A stretch of 64,000 nt of DNA from Roseovarius autotrophicus (GTDB lineage Bacteria > Pseudomonadota > Alphaproteobacteria > Rhodobacterales > Rhodobacteraceae): positions 1 through 64,000 of the forward strand of contig NZ_JAGQDH010000002.1 in the NCBI RefSeq assembly GCF_018069895.1, in the 5' to 3' direction. How positions within the stretch are numbered: position 1 is the stretch's first letter; every line of letters starts with the position of its first letter. Below the pieces are notes generated by a model. It ran no database searches. It had not been told where the DNA came from and saw only the letters and a program-made list of their open reading frames with translations. Positions 25,740 to 34,689 of the stretch are shown piece after piece. The position numbers were made by a program, and so were the translations under genes.

Positions 25740-27457
25740 CAGGCGGCGAAATCCGCGTCTTCCAGCGCGTAAAGATCGCCCGCGCCGCCCGTGGCATGGG
25801 CGAAATGGCCGGTATGATCGGGCAGAAGCCGGGTGATGTAGAACCGCGCCAGCCGCGTGCGCGGACCGGTGCCGCCCTCGGCCAACGCCGCCTTGAGGTG
25901 GAAATGCGCCCCCAGAACGCGGGCAAAGCCGCGCAGAAAGGGCAACGCACCCGCGAAACGCTCGGTCATCTCGGTCTGCGCGAGCATCCAGTCGGTTGTC
26001 TCGCGCAGGGTTTCCGCGGCCTGCCAGACCTTGCCGGCCAGATCGGGCAGGGGGCCGCGCGCGGTCTCGGCGGTGGCCTCGATCTCGTCGATGAGCGCGC
26101 TGGCCGCCTCGCCCCCGTCCATCAGCTTGCGCCCTACCAGATCCATCGCCTGAATCCCGTTGGTGCCCTCGTAGATCGCCGTCACGCGCACGTCGCGGAA
26201 ATACTGCGCGGCGCCGGTCTCCTCGACAAAGCCCATGCCGCCATGCACCTGAACGCCCATATCGGCGACGGCGATGCCGGTCTCGGTGCCGCAGACCTTG
26301 GTGAGCGGGGTGAGAAGGGCGGCGCGCGCGCGCCAGCGCGGCTCGGCTGTGGCGGTCTGCATGTCGATCGCCTGCGCGCAGGCAAGGGCGATGGCGCGCG
26401 CGGCGAAGGTTTCGGCGCGCATGGTGGCAAGCATCCTGCGCACATCGGCGTGACCGAGGATCGCGCCGCCGCTGGCCCCGTTTGCCGTGCGGCCCTGACG
26501 GCGCTCCTGCGCGTAGGCGAGCGCGTGTTGACAGGCACCTTCGGCCACCCCCACACCCTGACCGCCAACGCCGAGGCGGGCGTTGTTCATCATGGTGAAC
26601 ATGGCGCGCATCCCGTCATGTTCGTGCCCCACCAGCCAGCCGACAGCGCCGTCATACTGCATCACCGCCGTGGGGCTGCCATGCAGGCCCATCTTGTGCT
26701 CGAGGCTGACCACATTCAGCGAATTGCGCCTGCCGGGGTTGCCGTTCTCGTCGGGAATGAACTTGGGCACCAGAAAGAGGCTGATCCCCTTGGTGCCCGC
26801 CACGCCGTCGGGCAGACGCGCCAGCACGAGGTGGCAGACATTTTCGGTGAAATCGTTATCGCCCCATGAGATATATATTTTCTGGCCGGTGATGGCATAG
26901 GTGCCGTCGCTATTAGGCTCTGCCTTGCTGCGCAGAGCGCCCACGTCCGAGCCGGCCTGCGCCTCGGTCAGGTTCATCGTGCCCGACCATTCGCCGCTCA
27001 CCAGTTTCGGCAGGTAGAGCGCCTTGATCTCGTCGCTTGCGTGATGTTCGAGCGCTTCGATCTGGCCTTGCGTCATCAGCGGCGCAAGTTGCAGCGACAG
27101 GCAGGCCGCCGACATCATCTCGTTGACGGCGGTGGTCAGCACCATGGGCAGGCCCATGCCGCCATGCTCGGGGCTGGCCGCGATCGAGACCCAGCCGCCC
27201 TCGGCGATGGCGCGATAGCCCTCGGGATAGCCCGGTGAGGTGCGCACGATGCCGTTTTCCAGCCGTGCGGGGTGCAGATCGCCTGCCCTTTGCAGCGGGG
27301 CGAGCACCTCCTCGCATAGTCGCCCCGCCTCGGTCAGGATGGCGGTGGCCATGTCGGGCGTGGCTTCGGCGAAACGCTCGGTGGCGGCGACCTCGGGCAG
27401 GCCGACGATGTGATCGAAGAGAAAACGATACTCCTCCACCGGGGCACGATAGGGCAT
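25739..27457 (-). CDS. Acyl-CoA dehydrogenase, DmdC/long C-terminal type
   Basis: 572 aa, longer than ordinary acyl-CoA dehydrogenases because of the extra C-terminal domain (about 465-572). FAD/substrate motifs include MNLTEAQAGSDVGAL and ISWGDNDFTENV. The catalytic Glu lies in AIYEGTNGIQAMDLVGRK. This subfamily includes DmdC, which oxidises methylmercaptopropionyl-CoA in DMSP demethylation, but paralogues act on other acyl-CoAs and the neighbours give no dmd context. AGGAGG precedes the ATG. Confidence 0.9.
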   Translation of the reverse strand: MPYRAPVEEYRFLFDHIVGLPEVAATERFAEATPDMATAILTEAGRLCEEVLAPLQRAGDLHPARLENGIVRTSPGYPEGYRAIAEGGWVSIAASPEHGGMGLPMVLTTAVNEMMSAACLSLQLAPLMTQGQIEALEHHASDEIKALYLPKLVSGEWSGTMNLTEAQAGSDVGALRSKAEPNSDGTYAITGQKIYISWGDNDFTENVCHLVLARLPDGVAGTKGISLFLVPKFIPDENGNPGRRNSLNVVSLEHKMGLHGSPTAVMQYDGAVGWLVGHEHDGMRAMFTMMNNARLGVGGQGVGVAEGACQHALAYAQERRQGRTANGASGGAILGHADVRRMLATMRAETFAARAIALACAQAIDMQTATAEPRWRARAALLTPLTKVCGTETGIAVADMGVQVHGGMGFVEETGAAQYFRDVRVTAIYEGTNGIQAMDLVGRKLMDGGEAASALIDEIEATAETARGPLPDLAGKVWQAAETLRETTDWMLAQTEMTERFAGALPFLRGFARVLGAHFHLKAALAEGGTGPRTRLARFYITRLLPDHTGHFAHATGGAGDLYALEDADFAA

Positions 27458-27588
27458 GGATACCTCCTATGGGGCTGGCGCGGCTTGGCAGGCAGGCCGC
27501 GTCGCGTTATGGGCTTAACCCTCTGGACGAGGGTAATCAACCGCGGCGGGCTGGCAACCGGAACGCCGCGTCAGGTCAGGGGCCGTAC

Positions 27589-28533
27589 ATGCCGAATGCA
27601 ACCAAAATATTGCAGGCCGACCCGGCGGGCTTTGCGGCGGCCGCCGCAATCTGGCGCGCGGGCGGGCTTGTCGCGATGCCGACAGAGACGGTCTATGGCC
27701 TTGGGGCGGATGCGCGCGACGATCTTGCCGTTGCCCGCATCTTCGAGGCCAAGGGGCGGCCCCGGTTCAATCCGCTGATTGTGCATGTGCCCGATGCGGC
27801 GGTTGCGCGCGCTTTGGTATGCTGGTCGGATGAGGCCGAGCGGCTTGCCTCGGCCTTCTGGCCGGGGCCGCTCACGCTTGTGCTGCCGCTGCAGGGTGGC
27901 GCGGGCATATCGCCGCTGGTGACGGCGGGTCTGGGGACATTGGCGGTGCGCGTGCCCGCGCATCCGGTAGCGCAAGGCGCGCTGCGCGCCTTTGGCGGGC
28001 CGGTGGCCGCCCCCTCGGCCAATCCCTCGGGGCGGATCAGCCCGACCACGGTGGACCATGTGCTGGCGGGACTGTCGGGCCGGATCGAAGCTGTGATCGA
28101 CGGCGGGCCCTGCACGGTGGGCGTTGAGTCGAGCATCGTCGGGCTTTGGGATGCGCCCGCTTTGCTGCGCCCCGGCGGCGTGCCGGTCGAGGTGCTGGAG
28201 GCAGCTTTGGGTGCGCCGCTGGCGGTGCATCAGGGGGGGGGGCAACTCATCGCGCCGGGGCAGATGGCCTCGCATTACGCGCCGGGGGCAAAGGTGCGGC
28301 TCGGGGCGGCGGCGGCGGGTCCGGGCGAGGCGATGCTGGGTTTTGGCGCGGTTGCGGGCGATCTGAACCTTTCGCCGTCGGGCGATCTGCGCGAGGCGGG
28401 GGCCAATCTCTTTCATCACCTGCACGCGCTCGATGCCACGGGCGCGGCGGGGATCGCCGTGGCCCCGATTCCCGAGGTGGGTCTGGGGCGCGCGATCAAC
28501 GACCGGCTGCGCCGCGCCGCCGCCCCGAGATAG
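27589..28533 (+). CDS. L-threonylcarbamoyladenylate synthase (Sua5 type)
   Basis: 314 aa. The N-terminal YrdC/TsaC domain (1 to about 195) has GGLVAMPTETVYGLGADA, KGRPRFNPLIVH and APSANPSG. A linker and the C-terminal Sua5 domain (about 225-310) follow. It makes threonylcarbamoyl-AMP for the t6A modification of ANN-decoding tRNAs. The start at 27589 was chosen for the short MPNATKILQAD leader. It is divergent from the acyl-CoA dehydrogenase operon. Confidence 0.94.
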   Translation: MPNATKILQADPAGFAAAAAIWRAGGLVAMPTETVYGLGADARDDLAVARIFEAKGRPRFNPLIVHVPDAAVARALVCWSDEAERLASAFWPGPLTLVLPLQGGAGISPLVTAGLGTLAVRVPAHPVAQGALRAFGGPVAAPSANPSGRISPTTVDHVLAGLSGRIEAVIDGGPCTVGVESSIVGLWDAPALLRPGGVPVEVLEAALGAPLAVHQGGGQLIAPGQMASHYAPGAKVRLGAAAAGPGEAMLGFGAVAGDLNLSPSGDLREAGANLFHHLHALDATGAAGIAVAPIPEVGLGRAINDRLRRAAAPR

Positions 28534-28600
28534 GGGGCGCTGCCCCCGCCGCGCGTTGCGCGGCTCCCCCGGGATATTTGCGGCCAGAAGAAACCGGGGA
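28534..28600. repeat. Rhodobacteraceae intergenic element (GC hairpin + GGATATTT..CCAGAAGAAA)
   Basis: Straight after the sua5 stop: GGGGGCGCTGCCCCC (palindromic), CCGCGCGTTGCGCGG (palindromic), CTCCCCCGGGATATTT, then GCGGCCAGAAGAAA. I recognise this composite from intergenic ends across Rhodobacteraceae genomes. The GC hairpins could terminate sua5 against the convergent azlD. Confidence 0.6.
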
Positions 28601-28927
28601 TCAGCCGAAAAAGGCGAGGCCCGCGAAAAGCGTCGCCGCCCCTGCCGCGATGGCAAGGATAACGTTGCGGAAGGCATAGCCGAGCGTGAGCGTGACCAGG
28701 GCTGCGGCCATGCGCGGGGCGTCGAGCGCGCCGCCGGTGGCGGCGGGCCAGACCACCAGCGGCGCAACCAGTCCCGGCAGCACCGCGACCGCCGTGTAGC
28801 GCAGGTGCCGCAACAGCCAGGCGGGCAGGGGGCGGTTCCCCACCAGCCCCAGAAAGACGAAGCGCAGCCCGAAGGTGCCAGCCCCGAGAGCGGCGATGAA
28901 GAGCCAGAGCGCGGATCCCTCGATCAT
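28601..28927 (-). CDS. azlD: AzlD family branched-chain amino acid export subunit
   Basis: A 108-aa membrane protein with four hydrophobic segments and the GTFGLRFVFL and LRYTAVAVLPGLVAP segments typical of AzlD. With AzlC it forms the small LIV-E exporter for branched-chain amino acids and analogues. The ATG overlaps the azlC stop by four bases. Confidence 0.9.
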   Translation of the reverse strand: MIEGSALWLFIAALGAGTFGLRFVFLGLVGNRPLPAWLLRHLRYTAVAVLPGLVAPLVVWPAATGGALDAPRMAAALVTLTLGYAFRNVILAIAAGAATLFAGLAFFG

Positions 28928-29646
28928 GGCAGGCGTGCCTCCTTGCGGCGCTCGAACGTCATCTCCGCCTGCGCGCCGGCCATCATCCCCGCGATCCCCG
29001 CCACCAGCAGGCCGAGGTTATAGGGCAGCCAGGCGAACACGAGCGCCAGCGTCACCGATACCAGCGCCGCCACCACATGCGCGGGCGTGCGCAGCATCGG
29101 GCCGATCATCGCCAGAAAGGTGATTGGCAGGGCGAAATCGAGCGGCAGACCCGGCGGCACGGCTGTGCCCACGAGCGCGCCGACGAGGGTGAACACATAC
29201 CAGAGCGGGCAGATGGGCGTGACCACGCCGAAGAAATAGGCGAGGCGCTCGGGCACCGACCAGCGCGGCTCCTGTTCGAACTTGATCACCGCGCAGGCAT
29301 AGCTCTGATCGACGGTGAAATAGGCGGCGATGGCGCGCTGCCAGAGCGGGGCCGCGCCGAGATACGGCGTGAGCGAGGCCGAATACATCGCCATGCGCAG
29401 ATTGACCGCCAGCGCCGAGACGAGCGCGATGAGCGTGGGCGCATTGTCCGTCAGCAGTTGCAGCGCGGTGAACTGCGCCGCCCCTGCGATGACCAGCACC
29501 GAAAATCCCATCGTTTCGGCAATCGACAGCCCCGCCTCGGTGCCCACCACGCCGAAGAGCAGCGAGAAGGGCACGATCACGAGCACGAAGGGCGCGCCGT
29601 CGCGCACGCCTTGCCAATAGGGCGAATTGATGCTTTGCCTTGGCAC
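28924..29646 (-). CDS. azlC: AzlC family branched-chain amino acid export permease
   Basis: A 240-aa protein with about seven hydrophobic segments. SPYWQGVRDGAPFVLVIVPFS at the start and AGAAQFTALQLL near residue 55 are AzlC family marks. It is the large subunit of the AzlCD exporter. The GTG at 29646 is the only start that gives the full family N-terminus; its ribosome site is weak. Confidence 0.9.
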   Translation of the reverse strand: MPRQSINSPYWQGVRDGAPFVLVIVPFSLLFGVVGTEAGLSIAETMGFSVLVIAGAAQFTALQLLTDNAPTLIALVSALAVNLRMAMYSASLTPYLGAAPLWQRAIAAYFTVDQSYACAVIKFEQEPRWSVPERLAYFFGVVTPICPLWYVFTLVGALVGTAVPPGLPLDFALPITFLAMIGPMLRTPAHVVAALVSVTLALVFAWLPYNLGLLVAGIAGMMAGAQAEMTFERRKEARLP

Positions 29647-29701
29647 GGTTTTTTGTCCCGGTCGCTGAGTATGGGGACGGGGTATCCGACAGCGGGAGGA
29701 G

Positions 29702-30592
29702 ATGCAATTGTCCGAGGAGATCGACCTGACGGGCTATCTGATCGCGCCCGACCCGTGCGCGGCGCGACTGACGCGCGTGGTGGAGGGAATGGACCATGCG
29801 GGCCGTCGCGCCACGATTTCGGTGGTGGAGGAGCGTCCTCTCACGATCTTTCTCAACGCGCAGGAGATCGTGACGGCGATGACCATCGGCGATTACCCCG
29901 AGTATCTTGCGCTCGGGTTTCTGCGCAATCAGGGGATGCTGGCCGAGGGCGAGCGTGTTCTGGGTGTCGATTACGACGAAGAACTGGAAACGGTCGTGGT
30001 GCGCACCGACGGACGAACCACCTACGAGGAGAAGCTGAAGAAGAAGACCCGCACCAGCGGTTGCGCCGTGGGCACGGTCTTTGGCGACATGATGGAGGGG
30101 CTGGAGGGGGTGACGCTGCCCGAAGTCGAGGTGAGAACCTCGCAGCTTTATGCGCTGGCAGCGAAGATCAACCGCACGCCCTCGCTGTATCTGGAGGCAG
30201 GCGCGATCCATGGCACGGTGCTCTGTCAGGGGGCGCTGCCGCTGGTCTACATGGAGGATGTGGGCCGGCATAATGCTGTGGACAAGATCGCGGGCTGGAT
30301 GCTCAGTGAGGGCGTGAGCGCGGGCGACAAGCTGCTCTACACCACCGGGCGGCTCACGTCGGAGATGGTGATCAAGACGGCGATGATGGGCATTCCGGTG
30401 CTGGCCTCGCGCTCGGGCTTTACCGCCTGGGGGGTGGAGATTGCGCAGGCCGTGGGGTTGACGCTGATCGGGCGGCTGCGCGGGCGGCGGTTCGTCTGTC
30501 TGAGCGGCGAGGAGCGCCTTGTGCGCGACGCCGACCCCGAGAGCGTGGGCGAGGAAGACAGCAAGCACCGCCGCAAGAGTGCCCGCGAATGA
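29702..30592 (+). CDS. fdhD: Formate dehydrogenase accessory sulfurtransferase FdhD
   Basis: 296 aa, FdhD fold, with TRTSGCAVGT carrying the conserved persulfide-forming Cys (about residue 120) and MEDVGRHNAVDKI and TTGRLTSEMV downstream. FdhD sulfurates the molybdenum bis-MGD cofactor before its insertion into formate dehydrogenase. Only one Cys is present where E. coli has CxxC. It starts a coupled run fdhD-mobA-mobB-moeA. No formate dehydrogenase structural gene is in the window. Confidence 0.94.
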   Translation: MQLSEEIDLTGYLIAPDPCAARLTRVVEGMDHAGRRATISVVEERPLTIFLNAQEIVTAMTIGDYPEYLALGFLRNQGMLAEGERVLGVDYDEELETVVVRTDGRTTYEEKLKKKTRTSGCAVGTVFGDMMEGLEGVTLPEVEVRTSQLYALAAKINRTPSLYLEAGAIHGTVLCQGALPLVYMEDVGRHNAVDKIAGWMLSEGVSAGDKLLYTTGRLTSEMVIKTAMMGIPVLASRSGFTAWGVEIAQAVGLTLIGRLRGRRFVCLSGEERLVRDADPESVGEEDSKHRRKSARE

Positions 30593-31221
30593 GCGCGCCG
30601 CTTGGGGTGATCCTTGCCGGTGGGCAGGCGACAAGGATGGGTGGGGGCGACAAGGGGCTGCTGGCGCTCGGGGATGGGGTGATCCTCGATCACGTCATCG
30701 CGCGGTTTGCCCCGCAGGTGGGGGCGCTCGCGCTCAATGCCAATGGCGATCCGGCGCGGTTCGCCCGCTTCGGCCTGCCGGTGCTGGCCGACCCGCTGCC
30801 GGGCTATCCCGGTCCGCTGGTGGGGGTGCTGGCGGGGCTTGACTGGGCGGCGGGGCAGGGGGCCGAGGCCATCGTGAGCGTCGCCGCCGACACGCCGTTC
30901 TTTCCCTGCGATCTGGTGCCGCGTCTGCAACTGGCCGCCGAGGGGATGGCGCATCCGCTGGTTCTGGCCGCCACGCCGCGCGGGGTGGCGGCGACCAGAT
31001 CCATGAGCCGGGGCGGCCATGTGCGCCACCCCACCTTCGGCCTCTGGCCCGTTGCGTTGCGCCATGATCTGCGCGCGGCGCTTGAAGGGGGATTGCGCAA
31101 GGTGGTGCTCTGGACCGAAAAACAGGGCGGGCGCGAGGCGCTTTTCGACGAGACGGACGCATTTTTCAACGTCAACACGCCCGAGGATCTGGCCCTCGCG
31201 CAGCGGAGGGCGGGAGCATGA
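30589..31221 (+). CDS. mobA: Molybdenum cofactor guanylyltransferase MobA
   Basis: 210 aa. It has nucleotidyltransferase motif LAGGQATRMGGGDKG (about 8-22), Asp-containing VSVAADTPFF and the C-terminal FFNVNTPEDL. It transfers GMP to molybdopterin to form MGD. ATGA overlap with fdhD and ATGA overlap with mobB indicate coupled translation. Confidence 0.95.
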   Translation: MSAPLGVILAGGQATRMGGGDKGLLALGDGVILDHVIARFAPQVGALALNANGDPARFARFGLPVLADPLPGYPGPLVGVLAGLDWAAGQGAEAIVSVAADTPFFPCDLVPRLQLAAEGMAHPLVLAATPRGVAATRSMSRGGHVRHPTFGLWPVALRHDLRAALEGGLRKVVLWTEKQGGREALFDETDAFFNVNTPEDLALAQRRAGA

Positions 31222-31709
31222 GGCTCTATGGTGTGACCGGCTGGAAGAACGCGGGCAAGACCGGGCTGATGGAGCGGCTGGTGGCGGAGATGACGGCGCG
31301 GGGGCTGAGGGTCTCGACCGTCAAGCACGCGCATCACAGCTTTGACGTGGATCAGCCGGGGCGCGACAGCTATCGCCATCGTGTGGCGGGGGCGGGCGAG
31401 GTGCTGCTGGCCTCACGGCACCGGCTGGCGCTGATGCGCGAATTGCGGGGACAGGCCGAGCCGACGTTGGCGGAGCTTCTGGCCATGCTTGCGCCTTGCG
31501 ATCTGGTGCTGATCGAGGGCTACAAGCGCGACGGCCACCCCAAGATGGAGGCGTTTCGCGCCGAGACCGGCAATGCGCTGATCGCGCCGGGTGATCCGAC
31601 CATCCGCGCGGTGGCAAGCGACGTGGCCCTCGATCTCGACCGGCCTGTGTTTGATCTCAACGACACCCGTGCGATTGCCGATTTCATATTGGGAGAGGTG
31701 GGGCTGTGA
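31218..31709 (+). CDS. mobB: Molybdopterin-guanine dinucleotide biosynthesis protein MobB
   Basis: A 163-aa P-loop GTPase. It has Walker A GWKNAGKTGLM (about 6-16), KHAHHSFDVD and LVLIEGYKRD. It assists MobA in MGD formation. Its stop overlaps the start of the MoeA fusion gene by four bases. Confidence 0.94.
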   Translation: MRLYGVTGWKNAGKTGLMERLVAEMTARGLRVSTVKHAHHSFDVDQPGRDSYRHRVAGAGEVLLASRHRLALMRELRGQAEPTLAELLAMLAPCDLVLIEGYKRDGHPKMEAFRAETGNALIAPGDPTIRAVASDVALDLDRPVFDLNDTRAIADFILGEVGL

Positions 31710-33814
31710 CCCCATTCGACAGCTTTGCCGTGCTCGACTGGTCGGGCGGCAACGATACCGGCCCGCGCGAGAGGAAGGATGCGATCTGGCTGGGGGTGAT
31801 GCGCGGCGGGCAGGAGGAGGAACCGCGCTACTGTCGCAACCGGGTGGAGGCCGGGGTGGCGCTGATCGCGCTGATCGAGGCGGAGCAGGCGGCGGGGCGG
31901 CGGTTGCTTTTGGGATGCGATTTCCCGTTCGGCTTTCCGGTGGGGTTTGCCGGGGCGCTGACCGGGCGGGCCGATCCCTTCGCGGTCTGGGACTGGCTGG
32001 AGGCCGCCATCAAGGACAGCCCGCGCGCCAACAACCGCTTTGACGTGGCGGGCGCGATCAATGCGCGATTTCCCGGCACGGGGCCGTTCTGGTTCAACGG
32101 TTTGCACCGCGAGATCGACCACCTGCCGCGCCGCGATACGCGGTCGGGCCATGGCCTGCCCGAGCGGCGCGCGGTTGAGGCGGCCTGCAAGGGGGCATTT
32201 GCCTGCTGGCAGATGGGCGGCGCGGGGGCCGTGGGCGGGCAGGTGCTGACCGGGCTTCCGGTGCTGAACCGTCTGCGACGGCGATTCGGCGCGGCGCTGG
32301 CGGTCTGGCCGTTCGAGCCGCTTACCGCGCCGGTGGCGCTTGTGGAGATATGGCCGGGCCTGATCAACCGGGCGGTGAAACGGGCCGAGGCACGGGGCGG
32401 TATCCGCGACGCGCATCAGGTGCGGCTTCTGACCCGCGCGCTGGCGGGATTGCCTGCCGCGCGGCTTGCCGCCATGCTGGCGGTCGATGCGCCCGAGGAG
32501 GGCTGGATTCTGGGCCTTGGACATGAGGAGGCATTGATGGCTGCCTGTGATGACCCGCTCACACCGCCGCCCCTGCGCGACGATTGCTTTGCCTTGCCCG
32601 CCGGGGTGGACTGGACGCCGGTCGATGACGCGCTGGCCATGCTGCGCGCGCGGTTGTCCTGCGTCGTGGGGCAGGAGCGCGTGGCGCTGGGCGCGGCGGC
32701 GGGGCGTGTGCTGGCCGAGGGGCAGCGCGCGCGCCGCGCCAATCCGTCCGAGGCGAATTCGGCGGTGGATGGTTACGGCTTTGCCCATGGCACGCTTGGC
32801 GAGGGCGATCAGGTTGTGCCGCTGGTCGCGGGGCGCGCGGCGGCTGGGGTGCCCTATCCGGGCACGGTGCCGGGGGGCCATGCGGTGCGGGTGCTGACCG
32901 GCGCGGCGTTGCCCGAAGGGGTGGACACCGTGATCCTGCAAGAGGATGTGACGGTTGGTGAAGGGCGCATCGCGTTTCGCGGCGGGCTGAAACGCGGGGC
33001 CAACACGCGGCGCGCGGGCGAGGATGTGGAGAGCGGCGCGACGGTGCTGGAGGTGGGGCGCGTTCTGACGCCGGCCGATCTGGCGCTTTGCGCCGCCGTG
33101 GGGCTGGCCGATCTGCCGGTTTACAGGCGGCTGCGCGTGGCGGTGCTCTCGACCGGGGATGAGGTGGTTGAGCCGGGGGCCGAGGCCGCGCCGGGGCAGA
33201 TATTTGATGCCAACCGGCCCATGCTGCTCGCGCTCGCGCGGCAGATGGGGCACGAGGCGATTGATCTGGGCCGTGTGGCGGATGACCGCGCCGCCCTGCG
33301 CGCAACGCTTGACCGGGGCGCGGGGCAGGCAGATGCGATCCTGACCTCGGGCGGGGCGTCAGCCGGGGATGAGGACCATGTCTCGGCGCTGCTCACCGAG
33401 GCGGGGGCCATGGCCGAATGGCGCATCGCGCTCAAGCCGGGGCGGCCTCTGGCACTCGGGGTCTGGCAGGGCGCGCCGGTCTTCGGCCTGCCGGGCAATC
33501 CAGTGGCCGCCCTGGTCTGCACGCTGATTTTCGCGCGGCCTGCGCTGCGGCTCCTGTCGGGGGCGGGATGGGCCGAGCCGCAGGGGTTCGACGTGCCCGC
33601 CGCTTTCGAAAAGCGCAAGAAACCCGGACGCCGTGAATACCTGCGCGCGCGCATCCGCGAGGGGCGCGTGGAGGTGTTCAAATCCGAAGGTTCGGGCCGC
33701 ATCAGCGGGTTGAGTTGGGCCCAGGGTCTGGTGGAACTACCCGACGCCGCTGTGGAGATCGGCCCCGGCGATCCGGTGCGCTATATCCCCTTTGCGAGCT
33801 TCCTGAACGGCTGA
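31706..33814 (+). CDS. Fusion of DUF429-like RNase H-fold domain with MoeA molybdotransferase
   Basis: 702 aa, nearly twice MoeA length. Residues about 1-285 resemble the DUF429 predicted RNase H-like domain, with VLDWSGG at the start, LLGCDFPFGFP near 70 and VEIWPGL near 215. Residues about 290-702 are complete MoeA: NSAVDGYGF, LTGAALPEGVDTVI, LSTGDEVV, TSGGASAGDEDHV and FGLPGNPVA. MoeA inserts molybdate into adenylylated molybdopterin. There is no internal stop, and the junction lies around residue 288. It is the last gene of fdhD-mobA-mobB-moeA. The role of the N-terminal domain is unknown. Confidence 0.88.
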   Translation: MTPFDSFAVLDWSGGNDTGPRERKDAIWLGVMRGGQEEEPRYCRNRVEAGVALIALIEAEQAAGRRLLLGCDFPFGFPVGFAGALTGRADPFAVWDWLEAAIKDSPRANNRFDVAGAINARFPGTGPFWFNGLHREIDHLPRRDTRSGHGLPERRAVEAACKGAFACWQMGGAGAVGGQVLTGLPVLNRLRRRFGAALAVWPFEPLTAPVALVEIWPGLINRAVKRAEARGGIRDAHQVRLLTRALAGLPAARLAAMLAVDAPEEGWILGLGHEEALMAACDDPLTPPPLRDDCFALPAGVDWTPVDDALAMLRARLSCVVGQERVALGAAAGRVLAEGQRARRANPSEANSAVDGYGFAHGTLGEGDQVVPLVAGRAAAGVPYPGTVPGGHAVRVLTGAALPEGVDTVILQEDVTVGEGRIAFRGGLKRGANTRRAGEDVESGATVLEVGRVLTPADLALCAAVGLADLPVYRRLRVAVLSTGDEVVEPGAEAAPGQIFDANRPMLLALARQMGHEAIDLGRVADDRAALRATLDRGAGQADAILTSGGASAGDEDHVSALLTEAGAMAEWRIALKPGRPLALGVWQGAPVFGLPGNPVAALVCTLIFARPALRLLSGAGWAEPQGFDVPAAFEKRKKPGRREYLRARIREGRVEVFKSEGSGRISGLSWAQGLVELPDAAVEIGPGDPVRYIPFASFLNG

Positions 33815-33912
33815 GGGGGCGGGGCGCAGCCCTGTCGCCAAGAACGGCGGCACGACCTGGATATACTTGGCGGGTCGAAACCTCGTGCGTCCGTTCCGGT
33901 CGGGCCGTGTCT

Positions 33913-34677
33913 TTATGGTGTGGCCACATTGACGCCTGTGCCCCACTCCTTGCAGCGCGCGGCCAGAGACGCGGGCAGGGGCGCGTCGGTAAAGACGTGG
34001 TCCACGTCGCGCAGCGATCCGATGCGCACCGGCGCGCTGCGCTGGAACTTGGAGGCGTCGGCCACAAGAATCACCTCGCGTGAGCGTTTGAGGAGGGTCT
34101 GGCCCACCAGCACCTCCTGAATGTCGAAATCGAGCATGTCGCCGTCCTCATCAAGCGCCGAACAGCCGAGAATGGCGTGGTCGAACTTGAAATTCTCGAT
34201 GGCGCGCGCGGTCAGGTGCCCCACCAGCCCGTTATCCGAGCGCCGGAGCGCGCCGCCCGCCAGCACGATCTCGCAATCGGGATTGGCCAGAAGGATGTGT
34301 GCCACGTTCATGTTGTTGGTCACCACCATCAGGTTGCGGTGGTCGATGAGCGCCTGCGCCACCGCCTCGGTGGTGGTGCCGATGTCGAGGAAGATCGAGC
34401 AATCCTCGGGGATGGCCGCCGCGCAGGCCCGCCCGATGGCGGTCTTGGCGGGCTCGTTCAGGCGGCGGCGCTCCTCGTATATGATGTTGGTCACGCCCGA
34501 GGGCAGGATCGCGCCGCCATGCACGCGCTCGAGCTTGCCCGCGTTGGCCAGTTCCGTGAGGTCGCGGCGGATGGTCTGCACGGTGACGTTGAAGCGTTCG
34601 GCAAGATCCTCGACCATGACCTTGCCCTCGGCGCGGGCGATCTCGAGGATGTCGGGCTGGCGAAAGGTCTGGGACAT
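33913..34677 (-). CDS. glpR: DeoR-family glycerol regulon repressor GlpR
   Basis: 254 aa. An N-terminal winged HTH with the DeoR signature (VEDLAERFNVTVQTIRRDL split over about 22-41) precedes a DeoRC sugar-phosphate sensor domain with FLDIGTTTEA and LAGGALRR. DeoR proteins of this type bind glycerol-3-phosphate and repress glp genes. It is transcribed away from glpD with a shared intergenic region, so autoregulation together with glpD is likely. Confidence 0.92.
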   Translation of the reverse strand: MSQTFRQPDILEIARAEGKVMVEDLAERFNVTVQTIRRDLTELANAGKLERVHGGAILPSGVTNIIYEERRRLNEPAKTAIGRACAAAIPEDCSIFLDIGTTTEAVAQALIDHRNLMVVTNNMNVAHILLANPDCEIVLAGGALRRSDNGLVGHLTARAIENFKFDHAILGCSALDEDGDMLDFDIQEVLVGQTLLKRSREVILVADASKFQRSAPVRIGSLRDVDHVFTDAPLPASLAARCKEWGTGVNVATP

Positions 34678-34689
34678 GGCGGGCCTGTA

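Noticed and set aside
33815-33912. A terminator or repeat between the MoeA fusion gene and glpR
   Set aside because: A weak GACC..GGTC pairing around 33858-33881 has no T-run, and similarity to the family intergenic motif is too loose to support.
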